A DNA stretch of 64,000 nt from Pontederia crassipes (taxonomy: Eukaryota; Streptophyta; Magnoliopsida; Commelinales; Pontederiaceae), in the NCBI GenBank assembly GCA_030549335.1, contig JAUKPH010000017.1, positions 2,597,001 to 2,661,000 of the forward strand. Reading direction: 5' to 3'. The notes beneath the pieces were generated by a model. That model was not told where the DNA came from, did no database searches, and saw nothing but the letters and a program-made list of their open reading frames with translations. Numbering within the stretch: the stretch's first letter is position 1; each line of letters starts with the position of its first letter. Shown in pieces: positions 1 through 12,285 of this stretch. The translations under genes and the position numbers were made by a program.

Positions 1-353
1 CCGCTGCGCAAGATCAGACAGCTCGCCGCAGGGTCATATACCAGGTCGACGTCAACGTGCTGATGGACGAGAGGAATCCGGTGATCAAGAAAGTGACGTA
101 CCAGCAGGCAGCAGAGGAAGAAGCAGCGCTGCGCGAGAGCGCGTGCCCCATATGCTTGGGGGACTTCTGTACCGGGGAGGAAGTGGGCGTGACGATGTGC
201 GGGCATGCTTTTCACCCCGCATGCCTCGGCCATTGGTTGAAGCAGACGCCCCGTTGCCCTCTCTGCCGCTCTCGAATTCCCTTTTCGCTGGATTTCGCGC
301 CGGCGCCGCCCATCTATGAGCATGGTTTGGTGTGGGCGGCAAACAACAATTAA
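1..353 (+). CDS. RING-H2 finger protein, C-terminal part (5' end outside window)
   Basis: The frame is open from the window edge (codons from base 3) to a TAA at 351-353, so the start lies upstream. About 116 residues are visible. The zinc-binding pattern is C-x2-C-x14-C-x1-H-x2-H-x2-C-x10-C-x2-C, starting at CPIC and ending at CPLC, which is a canonical RING-H2 domain. A conserved Pro follows the CPIC pair and a Trp (GHWLKQ) lies before the last Cys pair, as in E2-binding RING domains. An Ala/Glu-rich stretch precedes the domain and a short Pro-containing tail follows it. Such proteins usually act as E3 ubiquitin ligases; target and location cannot be read from this fragment. Codons are GC-rich, unlike the surrounding DNA. 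This is the only convincing host gene in the window. An antisense frame over the same bases is a shadow. Confidence 0.88.
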   Translation, partial: AAQDQTARRRVIYQVDVNVLMDERNPVIKKVTYQQAAEEEAALRESACPICLGDFCTGEEVGVTMCGHAFHPACLGHWLKQTPRCPLCRSRIPFSLDFAPAPPIYEHGLVWAANNN

Positions 354-829
354 TAACTAGATTTAAAAAAAAAACAGAGAGGAGTGAGGGCATTGCATCT
401 GTTTGGATATGATGCTGGCCGCTGTGATGAATACTGGTTGAATTTTGTATTCTGAATTTATATATGTGCTGAATTCAGCGATATTTTTTATTTTTCAGCC
501 ATATATTTTACTGGATGGTCGCTTTGTTATGCTTATATATATCCTGCTACACTTTGTAACTGGGAAAATCTTTCAGATGTAGAAAAAACCTTTTTCGTTG
601 TTATAAACCATTGTTTTCTTTTACATTTAGTAATTACTTTTTAATCCATGTTTAGATAAGTTTGAAGCAAAAGTAGAAGTGTGAAAAAAAGAAGCATAAG
701 GGCTTAGATTTCGTCCAACAATTGTGGGTCTTGATTGGTACATATCAGATATATATTCTCGACAATAACAAGATGGAAAACGAGAAATTAGCAACACTTT
801 TCAATTTCTATGAGTAATCAATTTCTATT
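354..829. other. 3' flank of the RING-H2 gene, AT-rich
   Basis: No coding frame or repeat boundary is supported here. The first 200 bases probably hold the 3' UTR of the RING-H2 gene; several T-rich stretches and poly(A)-like runs occur but no signal can be singled out. The left limit of the adjacent copia LTR could lie inside this stretch, because homology to copia copy 2 starts only at 830 and no TG terminus is visible there. Confidence 0.5.
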
Positions 830-1043
830 AACAATTAGGATCACTACGAGTGATCAAAGAAAAACAATGTATACCAGGAATAAGAGAGTTGCTATATACT
901 TCTGAACTTCAGACTAAAAATCCTCATAACTCACGACGGCACTGAAAATAATTTTTTTTATCAACTTAAATGAGAGTTTACTCGAATGAGTTCTGTAAGG
1001 AGAATAACTAGACTGTAGTTTTGGGAGGATTGAGATATTTTTC
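830..1043 (+). mobile_element. Ty1/copia copy 1, LTR segment a
   Basis: This segment matches 59794-60010, the start of the copia copy 2 LTR, nearly base for base (for example the stretch with ATGTATACCAGG). It is followed by the inserted solo LTR at 1044 and continues at 4645. Neither copy shows a clear TG start, so the true 5' limit of the LTR is unknown. Confidence 0.8.
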
Positions 1044-1969
1044 TGTAACATCCCAAAGCGAAACAAAAAAAAAAATAAAAAGAAAGAAGCAACACTGAAG
1101 CCCACACCCAAGCCCAAAAGCCCAACTCTTTAATATACCCTAAAAGCAACTTACCTTCTCCCTCTCCCACCTAACTAGATGTCGGCTACAGCCAAAAGAC
1201 CCCAATCACTGTAGCTAATGCCTCACTCACCTCATACTCTCGCTCTCCTAAGTTTCATTCGGTCACCACCTCCCCCAAGCCCCCTTTAGCTACAGTAAGT
1301 TATATTCTCAGTCTCTTCCTCTCTCTATTTTGCTACAATAACTTTGCACACTCACTCTCTCTCCTACTTACTCCATTAGCAATTGTGGACAACAATCTTA
1401 AGGAGAGAGAAAGGACTCTTGAAGCTAAGGAAAGAGATTAGAGGTTTAAGTTAGTTAATCAAAGTATGTGGAGGAGATTTAACCCTCTAATCACTTTCTA
1501 ATGACATTTGTATGGTTAGATTAGGACATGAAGAATCAACTTGTGTTCTTGGAATGGATGATTAAGGGATATACATATTATTATTTGCATATTTCATGTT
1601 CTATTAAAATTTATGCTCTATTGCCAATCATGTCTAAAAAAAGAATGTGCTTTGTTATCTATGTAGCTCAAAATGCAATTGCTTAACACTCATGTACTCA
1701 TATAAATGTGATTAGTATGATTAGAATGTTTATTGTTGTACGTTAGCTTATTATGACATCGTTTAAAGCTCATGTACGATTATGAACTTGATTAGTATGT
1801 TGGATGTCCTTATGTGAATGTTGATAAATGATGCATGTGATGTGTAGAGCAAAATTTGTACTCCATATGTAAAAGTATATAAGATTAGAAAGAAAAGATG
1901 TAAAAATCGTGTGTCTGTCGTCTCAGAACGGACGACCGTTATATTATCGATCAATTGTTTTGGAGACAA

Positions 1970-2480
1970 AACGGTCTCGAACTCTATCCAACGGTCGACT
2001 GATGCCCCAATGGTCGTCCGATTTGGAAAAGTCGTTAGATTCTGTGATTAACGATCGATCGAACATCTAATTTCGATCGTCCGAAAGTCAAGTAACGATC
2101 GACCGATACCCCAACGGTCGTCCGATTTGAGCAGTCATTGCTCATTGTGATTAGCGGTCGACCGAACGCCCAATTTCGATCGTCCGACAGACCAACAACG
2201 GTCGACCGATATTCCAACGATCGTCCGATTTAGAGAGCCGTTGCTCTCTGTGATTAGCGATCGACCAAACGCCCAGTTTCGATCATCTGAAGACCTAATA
2301 ACGGTCGACCGATATATTAGCGGTCATCCGATTTAGAGAGCAGTTACTCTTTGTGATTAGCGGTCGACCAAACACTCAATTTTGGTCATCCGAAAGGACC
2401 ATAACGGTCGACCAAAAATCTCATCGGTCGACCGATATCAGTCTAGCGGTCGATCGTAACCCAAAACGATCGTCCATTTT
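1970..2480 (+). repeat. Array of GGTCGACCG / GGTCGTCCG motifs, period about 107 bp
   Basis: A unit of about 107 bp recurs roughly four times. Each unit holds a palindromic GGTCGACCGATA-type site, a GGTCGTCCGATTT site about 20 bp later, and a small stem such as AGAGAGCCGTTGCTCTCT. Variants carry one or two changes. The array continues into the tandem duplication and recurs at 2959-3350. It is unusually GC- and CpG-rich for this LTR. Confidence 0.8.
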
Positions 2481-3844
2481 GGAAGATGATTGGTTATGAT
2501 TGAATGTCCACACAACATGGTTTGAAGTGTGTATGATCTTAAATATGGTTAAAATATGTAACATGTATTGAATGATTGTGTGTATTGATGAACATGATTA
2601 AAAGACGGATTGATGAAGATGTGATATTTTTATGACTTGGAATCAATCGGTACCCTACCTAAGACTCCACCGACGGGTGGAAGAAAACCTCATTGACAAA
2701 TAAAGGTTATGGCCTCACCTACGGGAGAGGGTTATGACCTCTCCTACGGGAGAGGGTTACGACCTCGCCTACGGGGAGGGTTAAGGCATCATCTAAGGAT
2801 GAAAGGTTAAGACCTCACCCATGGGTGAGGGTTATGATCTATGAGCCATCACCTTTCTCAATCGACGAAATAAAAAATTATCTAAATAAAGATGAAAAGA
2901 TGAATGACGAATGATGAATGACTTTGGATATAAAGTTAAAGATGATAAAAAAGTATGACGAAAGTCAAGTAACGATCGACCGATAATCCAACGGTCGTCC
3001 GATTTGAGCAGTCATTGCTCATTGTGATTAGCGGTCGACCGAACGCCTAGTTTCGGTCATCCGACAGACCAACAATGGTCGACCGATATTCCAACGATCG
3101 TCCGATTTAGAGAGCCGTTGCTCTCTGTGATTAGCGGTCGACCAAACGCCTAGTTTTGATCATCCGAAGACCTAATAACGTTCGACCGATATATTAGCGG
3201 TCGTCTGATTTAGAGAGCAGTTACTCTCTGTGATTAGTGGTCGACCAAACACCCAATTTCGGTCATTCGAAAGAACCATAACGGTCGACCAAAAATCTCA
3301 TCGGTCGACCGATATTAGTCTAGCGGTCGATCGTAACCCAAAACGATCGTCCATTTTGAAAGATGATTGGTTATGATTGAATGTCCACACTTAGCATTAT
3401 TTGAAGTGTGTATGATCTTAAATAGGGTTAAAATATGTAACATGTATTGAATGATTGTGTGTATTGATGAACATGATTAAAAGACGGATTGATGAAGGTG
3501 TGACATTTTTATAACTTGGAATCAATCGGTACCCTACCTAAGATTCCACCGATGGGTGGGAGAAGACCTCATTGACAAATAAAGGTTATGACTTCTCCTA
3601 CGGGAGATGGTTATGACCTCTCCTATGGGAGAGGGTTACGGCCTCGCCTACGGGGAGGGTTAAGGCATCATCTAAGGATGAAAGGTTAAGACCTCACCCA
3701 CGGGTGAGGGTTATGATCTATGAGCCATCACCTTTCTCAATCGACAAAATAAAAAATTATCTAAATAAAGATGAAAGATGAAAAGATGAATGACGAATGA
3801 TGAATGACTTGGGATATAAAGTTAAAGATGATAAAAAAGTATGA
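2082..3844 (+). repeat. Tandem duplication of about 0.88 kb inside the solo LTR
   Basis: Bases 2082-2958 and 2959-3844 are direct copies (period 877), both starting CGAAAGTCAAGTAACGATC and both ending near GATAAAAAAGTATGA. They differ by scattered substitutions and small indels. The duplication includes most of the GGTCGACCG array and the short tandem at 2690-2850. Confidence 0.88.
2690..2850 (+). repeat. Short tandem repeat, unit about 28 bp, about five copies
   Basis: Units read like GACCTCNCCTACGGGAGAGG followed by GTTATG or GTTACG. A second block lies at 3570-3720 in the duplicate unit. Each unit contains a short stem (CTCNCC with GGNGAGG). Confidence 0.75.
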
Positions 3845-4644
3845 AGAAGGCATCTGTAAGGATGCAATATGAATGTCCACTTGTCACATCATATTATGAC
3901 ATGAACAAAGATGATAAAGTAAAGTAAGATAAGATCATGATATGCATTAGCATAGTGATAAGTACAACAATAAGTTAAGATATGCTTTAGCATAAGATGA
4001 AAATGTTATATATTTATCTTATCTTGCTATGATGATATTGTTCATATGTCATATAGTGTGCATAAGTAGCTCATAGTATGCATACAAGATATGTTTCATT
4101 ATGATGCATTGCATATGTCATGACATATAGAAATTATGTTATAAGATCATCGCATACATGAGCCTCAACATACTCTAATGAGAGAAATCCTCTGCACCTC
4201 ATGAATCCGTGTAGGTGTGAAGGAGGCTTAGGTTCGACGACGAGAGTCTCATGACGGTGACATTGTACATGGGTCTGTCGGGCTACGATTCAAGTTGTTT
4301 TACTCATATCATGTCATGATGATGAATCCTCATAAGGGTTAAGTATGTATGACTTATGTGCCTCTTATTGAGTCATGTACTATATTTGAACTCATTTATG
4401 TATGATGAACCTATTATTGAGTATACGTTAGAGCCTATTAGGCTCATGAGCTAATTTATGTATCTTGGGATTTATATATGTTGAAGTCTTTTATTGTTTA
4501 TGAAAATTATGTTTGCGAGATTAATATTTTATGTTATTATTATTATGTTTTCGCTGCAAAAGTTTCATGAAATTAGGCCATGTAATGTGACGCCGCCTAG
4601 GATTCAACAACTTAAAATTGAGGCCGAATTTTGGGGGTGTTACA

Positions 4645-5760
4645 TTTTTCGAACAATTCTCTTGTAATTTCATCATGGTTTGAGTTGTAAAATCCGGAGA
4701 ATAAATTATTTCTCAAAAAAGGGTCAGAAGTCACTTTACCTTAGAATTTATTTTCAGTCAAACAAATTCTTAGGAAACGTGTAGTTGACCTCAAATTTTT
4801 TTTTAAAAAGATCAACAGTTATGTATTATCTTATAACAAAGCACTTTTCAGTTAATCTTTAGTTATATTTCTACTAGAGAATTGAGGAATAATATGTTTT
4901 ATATTAAAAATGCATGATTTCTTCTGCATATATATTACATTTCATTCTATACTTGTAACAAATGTGTGCATAGTTAAATTTGTATACGGGAAAATTTAGT
5001 GACGGATTTAGCGGGTCATTGGCCCTCCGAAAATTTTCAACATTAAGCATAATTTTACTCATATAAGAATATTTTCAACTATATGTATTCTCATATATTT
5101 GGCCCCTCCCAATTTTATTGTCCAGCTTATGAGAGAAATGAAATGATAATGATACTTTTTAGAATGACAGACACCCTATTTTTAATACACATTTTAAAAT
5201 CTAGTTTTTGACATTTACAAGTACTTTGAATTATAAATCATATAAACATATTAACACCAAATTAGAAAAGATAATATTTTTACTAAAATAAAATTGACAA
5301 TTAGCATAATAGATCTAGGAATAATTTTGTAGGTAAGAAAACCCAATTGTAAAAATTTCCATCGTCAAAGGAAACATCTCTCTTTTTTCATTGGAAATTA
5401 TAGGGTGTTCTCTTATGTATTTGTTAGCAGCATAAAACAATAATATAGTGATGAACTACAAAGCTAAATCATAAGAAATTTATACACTTGTACTATTTTA
5501 CATTTATGTATACTCCAAATAGAATTTACATGCGAGAATCGATGGTTGGCATCTACAACCGAACACAATAATAAGTTGATAAAAAATAGCTTTCAATAGC
5601 GAGCAAGATGCCACTACTTACTGCAAAAAAAAAAAATCATAATCCAATAGAAAGTAATCTGATGACAGAAGAGAGCCTATGAAACACTCCTTTTATTTGG
5701 GTTATATAAACACTATCCGTTTGAACCCAACCAAATCCAAGGAATGTAAAGGCACCATGG
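4645..5760 (+). mobile_element. Ty1/copia copy 1, LTR segment b
   Basis: It resumes after the solo LTR and matches 60006-61140 of copia copy 2 over its whole length, including the stretch ending AAAGGCACCATGG. Similarity stops abruptly at 5760, where CACTA-derived DNA begins. The LTR continues at 26019. No coding frame is supported. Confidence 0.85.
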
Positions 5761-5879
5761 TTACATCGGCAAGATTGGATTTGAAAAAAATATTATCGGC
5801 GTCCCGAGTTACACCTTGTTATATAGGTCAATGGTAGATTATCCAAGCTCGAAGCATGCCACACTTGCGAAAGATGAAA

Positions 5880-7540
5880 ACAAGCAGGTGCTTCGATGGG
5901 TCGGTTCGTGAGATCAGAATGCTAGATGGTTATGCTTTAAATTTGACATGATGCGTAGATATGAACAATTTACGTTTGTTCGGAATGAAGAGTCATGACT
6001 ATCATATCTTCATGTAGTCTTTGCTACCTATTGCATTGTCACAGCTGCCGAAAAAGATATGGAAGTCGCTTACTGAGTTGAGTCAATTTTTTTGAGATAT
6101 TTGTTCGACAACACACACCATGAAAAATATGGTGCAATTGGAACTTAATATTCCAATCATTTTATGCAAGTTAGAAAGAATATTTCTGCCTAATTTTTTT
6201 GATTCCATGGAACATCTGCCAATTCATCTGCCATATGAAGCCAAAGTTGGCGGACTAGTTCAATACAAGTGGATATACCCGTTTGAGAGATATCTTAACA
6301 AAATTAAAAGAATTGTAGAAAACAAGTTTCGTGTAGAAGGCTCCATTTGTGAGGCGTACATGATTTAAGAGATTTCTTATTTTTGTTCATATTACTTCGA
6401 ATCTCATGTCAAGTACGCCAGAACTTGAGTTTGATGAAATGATGAAGTACCTGAACGTCGAGGACATATAATTGCTCGAGCTTCAATCAACTTGGTAGAC
6501 ATTATGGCAAGCCAAGAAGTAGATGGTTGAATGACGTTGAATTCAAGTCGGCAATTAATCATCTCCTCTCAATGCTATGTCACGTAAGTCCAGTACTTGA
6601 TGTCCATTGTTCTAGTGTACTCAAATTACCCAAATATTTCAACTTATAATGTTTACTTTTGCAGTGCTTTCTTACAATATTACAATATCCCGAATGAGGA
6701 GGCGCAAGTAAGAATCGAGAATGATTTTGCACGTTGTTTAAGGATCACGTATGCCTCACACAAAATTCTGTGTGCAATTTGGTCTGGTGATAATTTTAAT
6801 AAAATTTCTTATAACACCCTTACAGGTTCATAGCGGTCAAACTTCTAGTACGTCGAACCTTCTTGATTTAGCATGGGGTCCTAGTCGACAAGTGACAAGT
6901 TGTCCCGTGTATTTCATGAATGGTTACAAGTTTCATACGGAGAGTTGGTCTCGAGGTAAAAAATAGTTAATAGTGGCGTATGTGTCAAAGGATCTACTGA
7001 TGGAGAAAATGAACGTAACTACTATGGCATCTTTAAAGATATCATCGAGCTAGAATATACGGCAGTAATAAGGTCACCTTATTGAGTGTACGTGATTCAA
7101 TCCAACAGAAAGAAGGGGGACACGAGTTCACAAAGATTTCAAAATCGTTAAAGTATGACATAGTAGAAGTTATGAATGATTTGGTCATTTCATCATTCTG
7201 TCTTCTACAAGGAAAGTCTACTATGTGAATTATCTAGAAGGGACAAGAGATAAAGCCCAATGGTGGGTCGTAATTAAAATGAAAGCAGGAAGTCGGATTG
7301 AGGTTGAAGGTGTGTTACATGTTGCATATCAAAATGATACAATGGCACAAGTCGGACCAATTGTAGACACACAAATGGTTGAAGATCTTCAGGATGAACA
7401 ATACCTATTTGATGAAGTCGACAATGAAGAGCATCGATGAAGCGGGTAGTGATGATGAGGAGGAATCTTTAAGTGTGTCATCTTCACAAGATGAAGATGA
7501 ATTGGAACCATGTAATTATTCTGATAATGATGAGTAGATT
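5880..7540 (+). pseudogene. TNP2-type CACTA transposase remnant
   Basis: Broken frames line up with the better-preserved TNP2 copy at 30349-33819. 5885-6368 matches the DUF4218 region, including LPYEAKVGG, the YPFER block and EGSICEAY. 6820-6966 carries the DUF4216-like block (NGYKFHTESW). 7225-7540 is the C-terminal region with an acidic tail, split by a frameshift near 7435. The N-terminal part with the transposase-associated domain is absent. Many stops and frameshifts mean it cannot make an active transposase. Confidence 0.8.
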
Positions 7541-7989
7541 ATTAATTAGATGATGAATTCTTCAACTTTCACTTATATGTAATCATGTAACTCTCGGATT
7601 GATTTAGTTATGACTTGTGATTTTTCATTTCTTGCAAATAGAGTGTACGATGACTCCCCAAAAATCACCGACCATTGCGTGACGAGAGCAAAGCACCTTC
7701 ATATTCTTTACCTTCTCGTGAGTGTATCTAGTTTGTTCCACAAATTTAGCATGTCTCGGAAATTTATTCTAAAATTTATTCTCTTCCAAAAAAGTGTCGC
7801 CGGATATTAGAACAGTTACACGTACGAATCAATTCCTGAAGATGCGATGTTGGCGAATGCCGGATTTCAAGTTAATGTGATGCGATCTGACCTTTAATAT
7901 TGTGCACTTATTGTTTTTTTTACTCAGCTTGCACACTTTTGTTATTCTGTAGTCAACTTAATTTTAATATCTTCGCACTTGTTATTTAT

Positions 7990-9565
7990 TTTGTAGATGT
8001 TTTGTTTCAGTCAAGGAAAAGGTAAAGGGAAAGAGAAGGAGAAGGAGAAGGGTAAGGAGAAGGCCACTCCTAGAGGATCCGTAGGTGAGGCGATGCATGG
8101 CTAGCATCCCATTGTTCCTAGAGCTACAGGGATTCGTATTGTAGAGCATTAGGATGCGCCAGTACCAGACCCACCTTCGAACGATGACATCGCGGAGGAC
8201 ATGGTTACACCGGTGCCCGGCATTGTAGAAATGGAGACACAAATGCCGAAGTCATGCAGCGAAGCCGGTTCATCGCAAAATTCGTATAAGAAATATTTGC
8301 GGCCGGATGGTAATCGCGGGTAAACCATAAAAAAATGTTGTAAATGAACTTCTTTAGAGGAAATATTTGTGACTACATATTAAATTACTGAACTTTCTTT
8401 TGATTTGGTAGGTTTTACTCATCAAAATCTGCAGCAGCTGCATGCACTAAAGTCATTCGCCAAAGATATACAGAAGCATGGCTCACTATGCTACTGGGCA
8501 TATGATGTTTCGTGTATTTCAGATAATGTTCCAAAAAGTCGATTTATTTGACACTTTCCAGTAATTTTCTACGGAGCTAATCTAATTGGCAACACTATTT
8601 ATTTGTAGGCCGATATATGGTGGGATCCCGAGCACATGGATAAGATGTGGAAGGCATTCAATTCTAGGTGCTCCAGGCATTCATTTTCAATGTTGTCGGA
8701 TGCACTAGCTGCAGGAGAGCGGCCCAATTGGATTGGCGAGTCAATCTGGACCGAGCTACTGACGAAGTGGTCTATTGAGGCATATAAATCAAAGTACCAA
8801 AAAGCAAAGATGAATCGCGAGTCCGACTAGGGAGCATGCCTGCACATGGGTGGTTGTGTTTCGACGTCGACTATTGCTAGGCGACTGGTACTTAATTTTC
8901 TATATATTAGTTGAAATTTAAATTGCAGCATGTGCTAACCTCGATTTCAAATGTAGGAAAAGGAGATGGGTAAAACATCCACCGAAGATGATATTTTTTT
9001 AAAAACTCATCAGAAAAAGAACTCGAAATTGATTTCACTGCGTGCTCGGGAGACATATGAATGTAAGTCAACTTCATAATGTAACTTTCGTTATTTGTGA
9101 GTCTCATAATGTCACTATGTCAACTTATAGGACTCCTTCAAAGCAAAAGAAGCCGAGCATCATTCATAAGTCACGCAGGGGTCGCGACACCATTGACTTG
9201 TCGATAATTATGGACGGATCATGTCGGAGAGAACAGGGGCCGGATCTATGGTCTCGGGTTGTCCGTTAGTAGTACGAATATTAGTTATGGGCGAAAATCA
9301 ATATCCGGTGTTCTCGGTGAAGACGTCTGATGACTATTTAATGACATGTGGGAGCAACGATTAACGAAAGTCCAACAGAAGGTCCGCAAAGAGGTCCGTC
9401 AAGAGGTGCGCCAAGAATTTGAAGCGCAACAACAAATTTTTGAAGCGCGACAATGAAAAGAGATGAGAAGATTGATTCGTGAGGCGATGCATGACCACCA
9501 GCAAGACGATGACGATGAAGATGACGAGGAACATGAGTTGTTGTGTTTAATTTCATTTGTATGAT
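7990..9565 (+). pseudogene. Second ORF of CACTA (plant transposase, Ptta/En/Spm type) remnant
   Basis: Fragments include a Lys/Glu/Gly-rich N-terminal segment near 8010-8090, and a central block at 8591-8830 of the type WWDPEHMDKMWKAF...RPNWIGESIW...KSKYQKAKMNRESD. After an intron comes a short conserved stretch near 9130-9200. A Gln/Glu-rich, probably coiled-coil C-terminus with an acidic end lies at 9350-9565. In-frame stops interrupt it, for example TAG at 8828-8830. Intron boundaries are not certain. Proteins of this family accompany TNP2 in plant CACTA elements; a role in binding subterminal repeats is inferred. Confidence 0.7.
8880..9491 (+). repeat. Inverted duplication, left arm (ORF2 3' half)
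   Basis: The reverse complement of this stretch is found at 22408-23148 with scattered substitutions and an extra insertion of about 130 bp in the right arm (about 22841-22975). The shared part runs from the GCGACTGGTACTTAATTT region to GAGGCGATGCA. Confidence 0.8.
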
Positions 9566-9926
9566 TGTTATCGTACTTGTATGGCTGTTAACGTACTTCG
9601 ATGGATTGTTAATTTTCATTTGAAAATGGATTGGAAACTGAATTTGTATCTATTTTCATTTTCCAATTCTTTTTTTTCAGAAAACTAGCATTTCCCATGG
9701 TTCGAACCATATGAAATTTTCTCACAACTGAAGCCATGGAAAATTCCATTTTCAGTTCCAGTGCGAGCTTCCCACCCAACGGACGTAGGCGTTTTCCTTT
9801 ATAAATGCGTGACCCTCTCCCTCTTGCTTCCATCCGGTCATCTCCCTCTCGCTCACTTCCATCCGATGCTCTCCTTCGGCTTTCTTGCTCTCCGGCGGCG
9901 GGGCTTTCTTCCCAGCTCTCGTAGGC
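9566..9926 (+). other. CACTA 3' flank with GC-rich segment
   Basis: No gene. Near 9690-9745 are degenerate units of the palindrome array seen at 25430-25995 (TTTCCCATGGTTCG, GAAGCCATGGAAAA). 9780-9926 becomes C/T-rich and continues, after the Athila-like insertion, at 22214. TAGGC at 9922-9926 is the left target-site duplicate of that insertion. Confidence 0.6.
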
Positions 9927-11635
9927 TGATGCGTTAAATTTGTAACAATAAAATTTGCTAGCAAGTGCACTAGTCGCTCAAGTAATATAGTAAATAGGAG
10001 TAAGAGTGTCGAACCCACGAGGAATATTATTAATTCAATATCTGAATCTTTAAATTAATAAGAGAGGAAAAACATGGATTTTGAAAATGAGTTTTATAAA
10101 ATAAAAATAAAGAAAATAAAATAAAATAAAAATAAGATAATGGTGTTGAAGTTAGGCCTTAGGATGAAAATAGATCAGGATAAATATTTGAACCATGAAA
10201 GATAAATTTAATCTTTAAAGATGGATTAGAGTCTCCCTAAAGTAATCTAACATGATTAACTTGTGGTCTCCACGACTGGCATCCCTCAATCTAATCATAT
10301 AGAACTATATTAATTTAATAAGAATTGAAGTCTCCACGACTGGTACCCCCAAAATCATATTAAAATTAAGATGCATTAAATTAAATTCTCTAGACTATTA
10401 ATCACTCCACAAACTGGTATAGATTGATAGACCACACAAATTTGATTCTCCACACACTAGTTATCAAATTTATGTCAATTATTAATTTCAGATAAAATCA
10501 ATTATAATTAGTAAAATAAATTCTAAAATTAAACACTCCACAAACTGGTATAGCCTAATTCAGAAATCTAATTAACTAATATAAAAGCATTAAGCACAAT
10601 TAATAATTGATCAGAAAAGATTAAAGCAAATAAAATAGGGTCCAAACATTTCCCTTCAATTAATAATCTCCTAAAATAATAATCCTAAAAATATGGAGTT
10701 CATCCTAGAAATTTCAGAGAGATAATAAAATACAAATCATAAAAATTGAAAGAATTACACCCAAAATAGAGATCTCGAATCTGACAAACAATCGGGCAGC
10801 CTCTCGGACTTGATCAAGGTCGCGATCAACCTCCAACCGTCGCACCTCTCTCCTCTTGGTCGTAGCCTGCAGAGCTCACGACTCGCCGTGGAAGAAACCT
10901 GAACTTCAGAGCACACATTGAAACGACGGATTCTTCATGTATTTATAGGGTGCGGACGGCCTTCAATTTGATCTCTGCCGTAACATCGTACGGTTGACTT
11001 TAAAATTATGAGATAAACTCGGCCAAAGATAAATCCTTTTATCATTACGCCCAAAGATAAATCCTTTTTATCTTTACGCCCAAACAATTTTATCTTTACA
11101 CCTTCATATATCGGCCAAACGGATGATTTCATTGCCATTACCCCCTCCAAATCTCGGTCGTAACATCTTCATCTTCATGCCATTACGCCCAAAAGATAAA
11201 ATTCCATTTATCTTTACCCACTTTAAATCTCAGCCGTAACAAAGAAGATTCCTAATCATTACCTCCTGGAAATTTCGGCCGTAAGGAACTCTTTTATCTT
11301 TACTCCTTTCGAATCTCGCCCAAAACGACTTGGGTGTAAAGCCAAATCTCGGCCGTAATGATGAATTCTTCATTCTAATCTCGGCCGTAATGATAAATTC
11401 TTCGAAATTTTGGCCGATACAACACAATCCATTTAAATCTCGATTTTTCCTGCAAAATAATTATCAAAATATAGTTAATCCATCCACAATTAAACTATTC
11501 AGAAAATTTAATAATAAAAATTGATAAATCTGGAATTACGATTAAGAGTGACTAAAAATGATGCATGCCATGATTAAATTACAGAAAATTTAATTAAAAT
11601 AATTAACTATAATATGCTGTATTTTGCATGCATCA
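9927..11635 (-). repeat. Element 1, 3' LTR
   Basis: On the plus strand it starts TGATGCGTTAAATTTG and ends TTTGCATGCATCA. A TATA box (CTATAAATAC on the minus strand) lies at 10939-10948. The U3 part to the right of the TATA box carries CGGCCGTAA-type sites and AAAGATAAA/TTTATCTTT inverted pairs. Confidence 0.92.
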
Positions 11636-11650
11636 AACTCCCCCAAGCTT
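11636..11650 (-). promoter_or_regulatory. Polypurine tract of element 1
   Basis: On the minus strand it reads AAGCTTGGGGGAGTT directly before the 3' LTR, preceded by GAGGACAAGCAAGAC. This is the usual position and composition for priming plus-strand DNA synthesis. Confidence 0.85.
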
Positions 11651-12000
11651 AAAGTCTTGCTTGTCCTCAAGCAAAAATTCAAAGCAAGGCTAAAAAAAGT
11701 TCCATCATAGCCGCCACATTGTCAACTGACTAATTTTCTCACAAAATTCTTCTGCACACCTACTACTCAGCATCTTATCATTTTCCATGCACTTAGCTTC
11801 ATAGAGGTTCTGAATACTACACAAATTTAAACAATCTCAAATTCAGCCTTGCGGAAAAATAAATTGTCTATCAAATAATAACATTAATATTGAACACATA
11901 AGTACTAATTGAGCTTAAAATTTTTCTTTTTCTTTTCATTTTTCTACTTTATTTTCAATCATTTAAAAGTTCTAATCTTCAAGCAGGATTGCACAAGGAA

Positions 12001-12285
12001 GTCCATGTAGCGGGCTTTGGACTGATGACTCCCAGACCTGATGGTCTTAGGGCACCAGGTGATAAAGCACCCCTCGAGTTTACTTGCCCGAACAACCAAG
12101 GTTCTGAATGAAGAGTTCGAACTTAGCCATGGTTCAGTACTCATGTGCTTCTCCATATTCCACAAGATGGTCCATGTAGCAGGTTTTCGATCGACGGATC
12201 CCAGAGCAGTTGCCCTTAGGTCGCCAGGCATGAACCCCTACGGATCTAATTACCCGAACACATCTTGGTTCCGGATAACACTTTT
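12001..12285 (-). repeat. Two-fold diverged repeat in the 3' region of element 1
   Basis: The segment starting GTCCATGTAGCGGG at 12001 is repeated at 12170 (GTCCATGTAGCAGG), period 169 bp. Both units contain a CCCTTAGG/TCTTAGGGCACC-like block and a CCCGAACA block. The same structure is strongly conserved in the coding-free relative at 45800-46070. Short open frames on both strands here follow from this repeat and are not proposed as genes. The surrounding 11651-12740 has no coding signal. Confidence 0.7.

Larger units (their letters stand above)
1044..4644 (+). mobile_element. Solo LTR of a Ty3/gypsy element (Del/Tekay-like), 3.6 kb
   Basis: The element begins TGTAACATCCC and ends GGGGGTGTTACA, so the 7-bp ends TGTAACA/TGTTACA are inverted. 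It is flanked by TTTTTC at 1038-1043 and 4645-4650, a direct repeat of 5-6 bp. No PBS, gag or pol lies inside, so it is a solo LTR left after LTR-LTR recombination. The matching site in copia copy 2 (near 60001) has no insertion, which confirms both ends. Length and terminal sequence fit the Del/Tekay chromovirus group, but the family call is tentative. The interior is repetitive: a 0.88-kb tandem duplication, a GGTCGACCG-type motif array and a short 28-bp-type tandem. Confidence 0.85.

Noticed and set aside
85..393. 102-residue minus-strand frame over the RING-H2 exon
   Set aside because: Shadow of the GC-rich coding strand, which shows a complete RING-H2 pattern.
1970..3350. Regularly spaced repeats, considered as CRISPR-like or satellite array
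   Set aside because: Plant LTR context, units vary, no constant spacer pattern, and the array ends inside a solo LTR.
9752..10018. 88-residue minus-strand frame, with a near-copy of its first residues at 43445-43723
   Set aside because: Both frames start in the same LTR end sequence and run out into unrelated flanking DNA.
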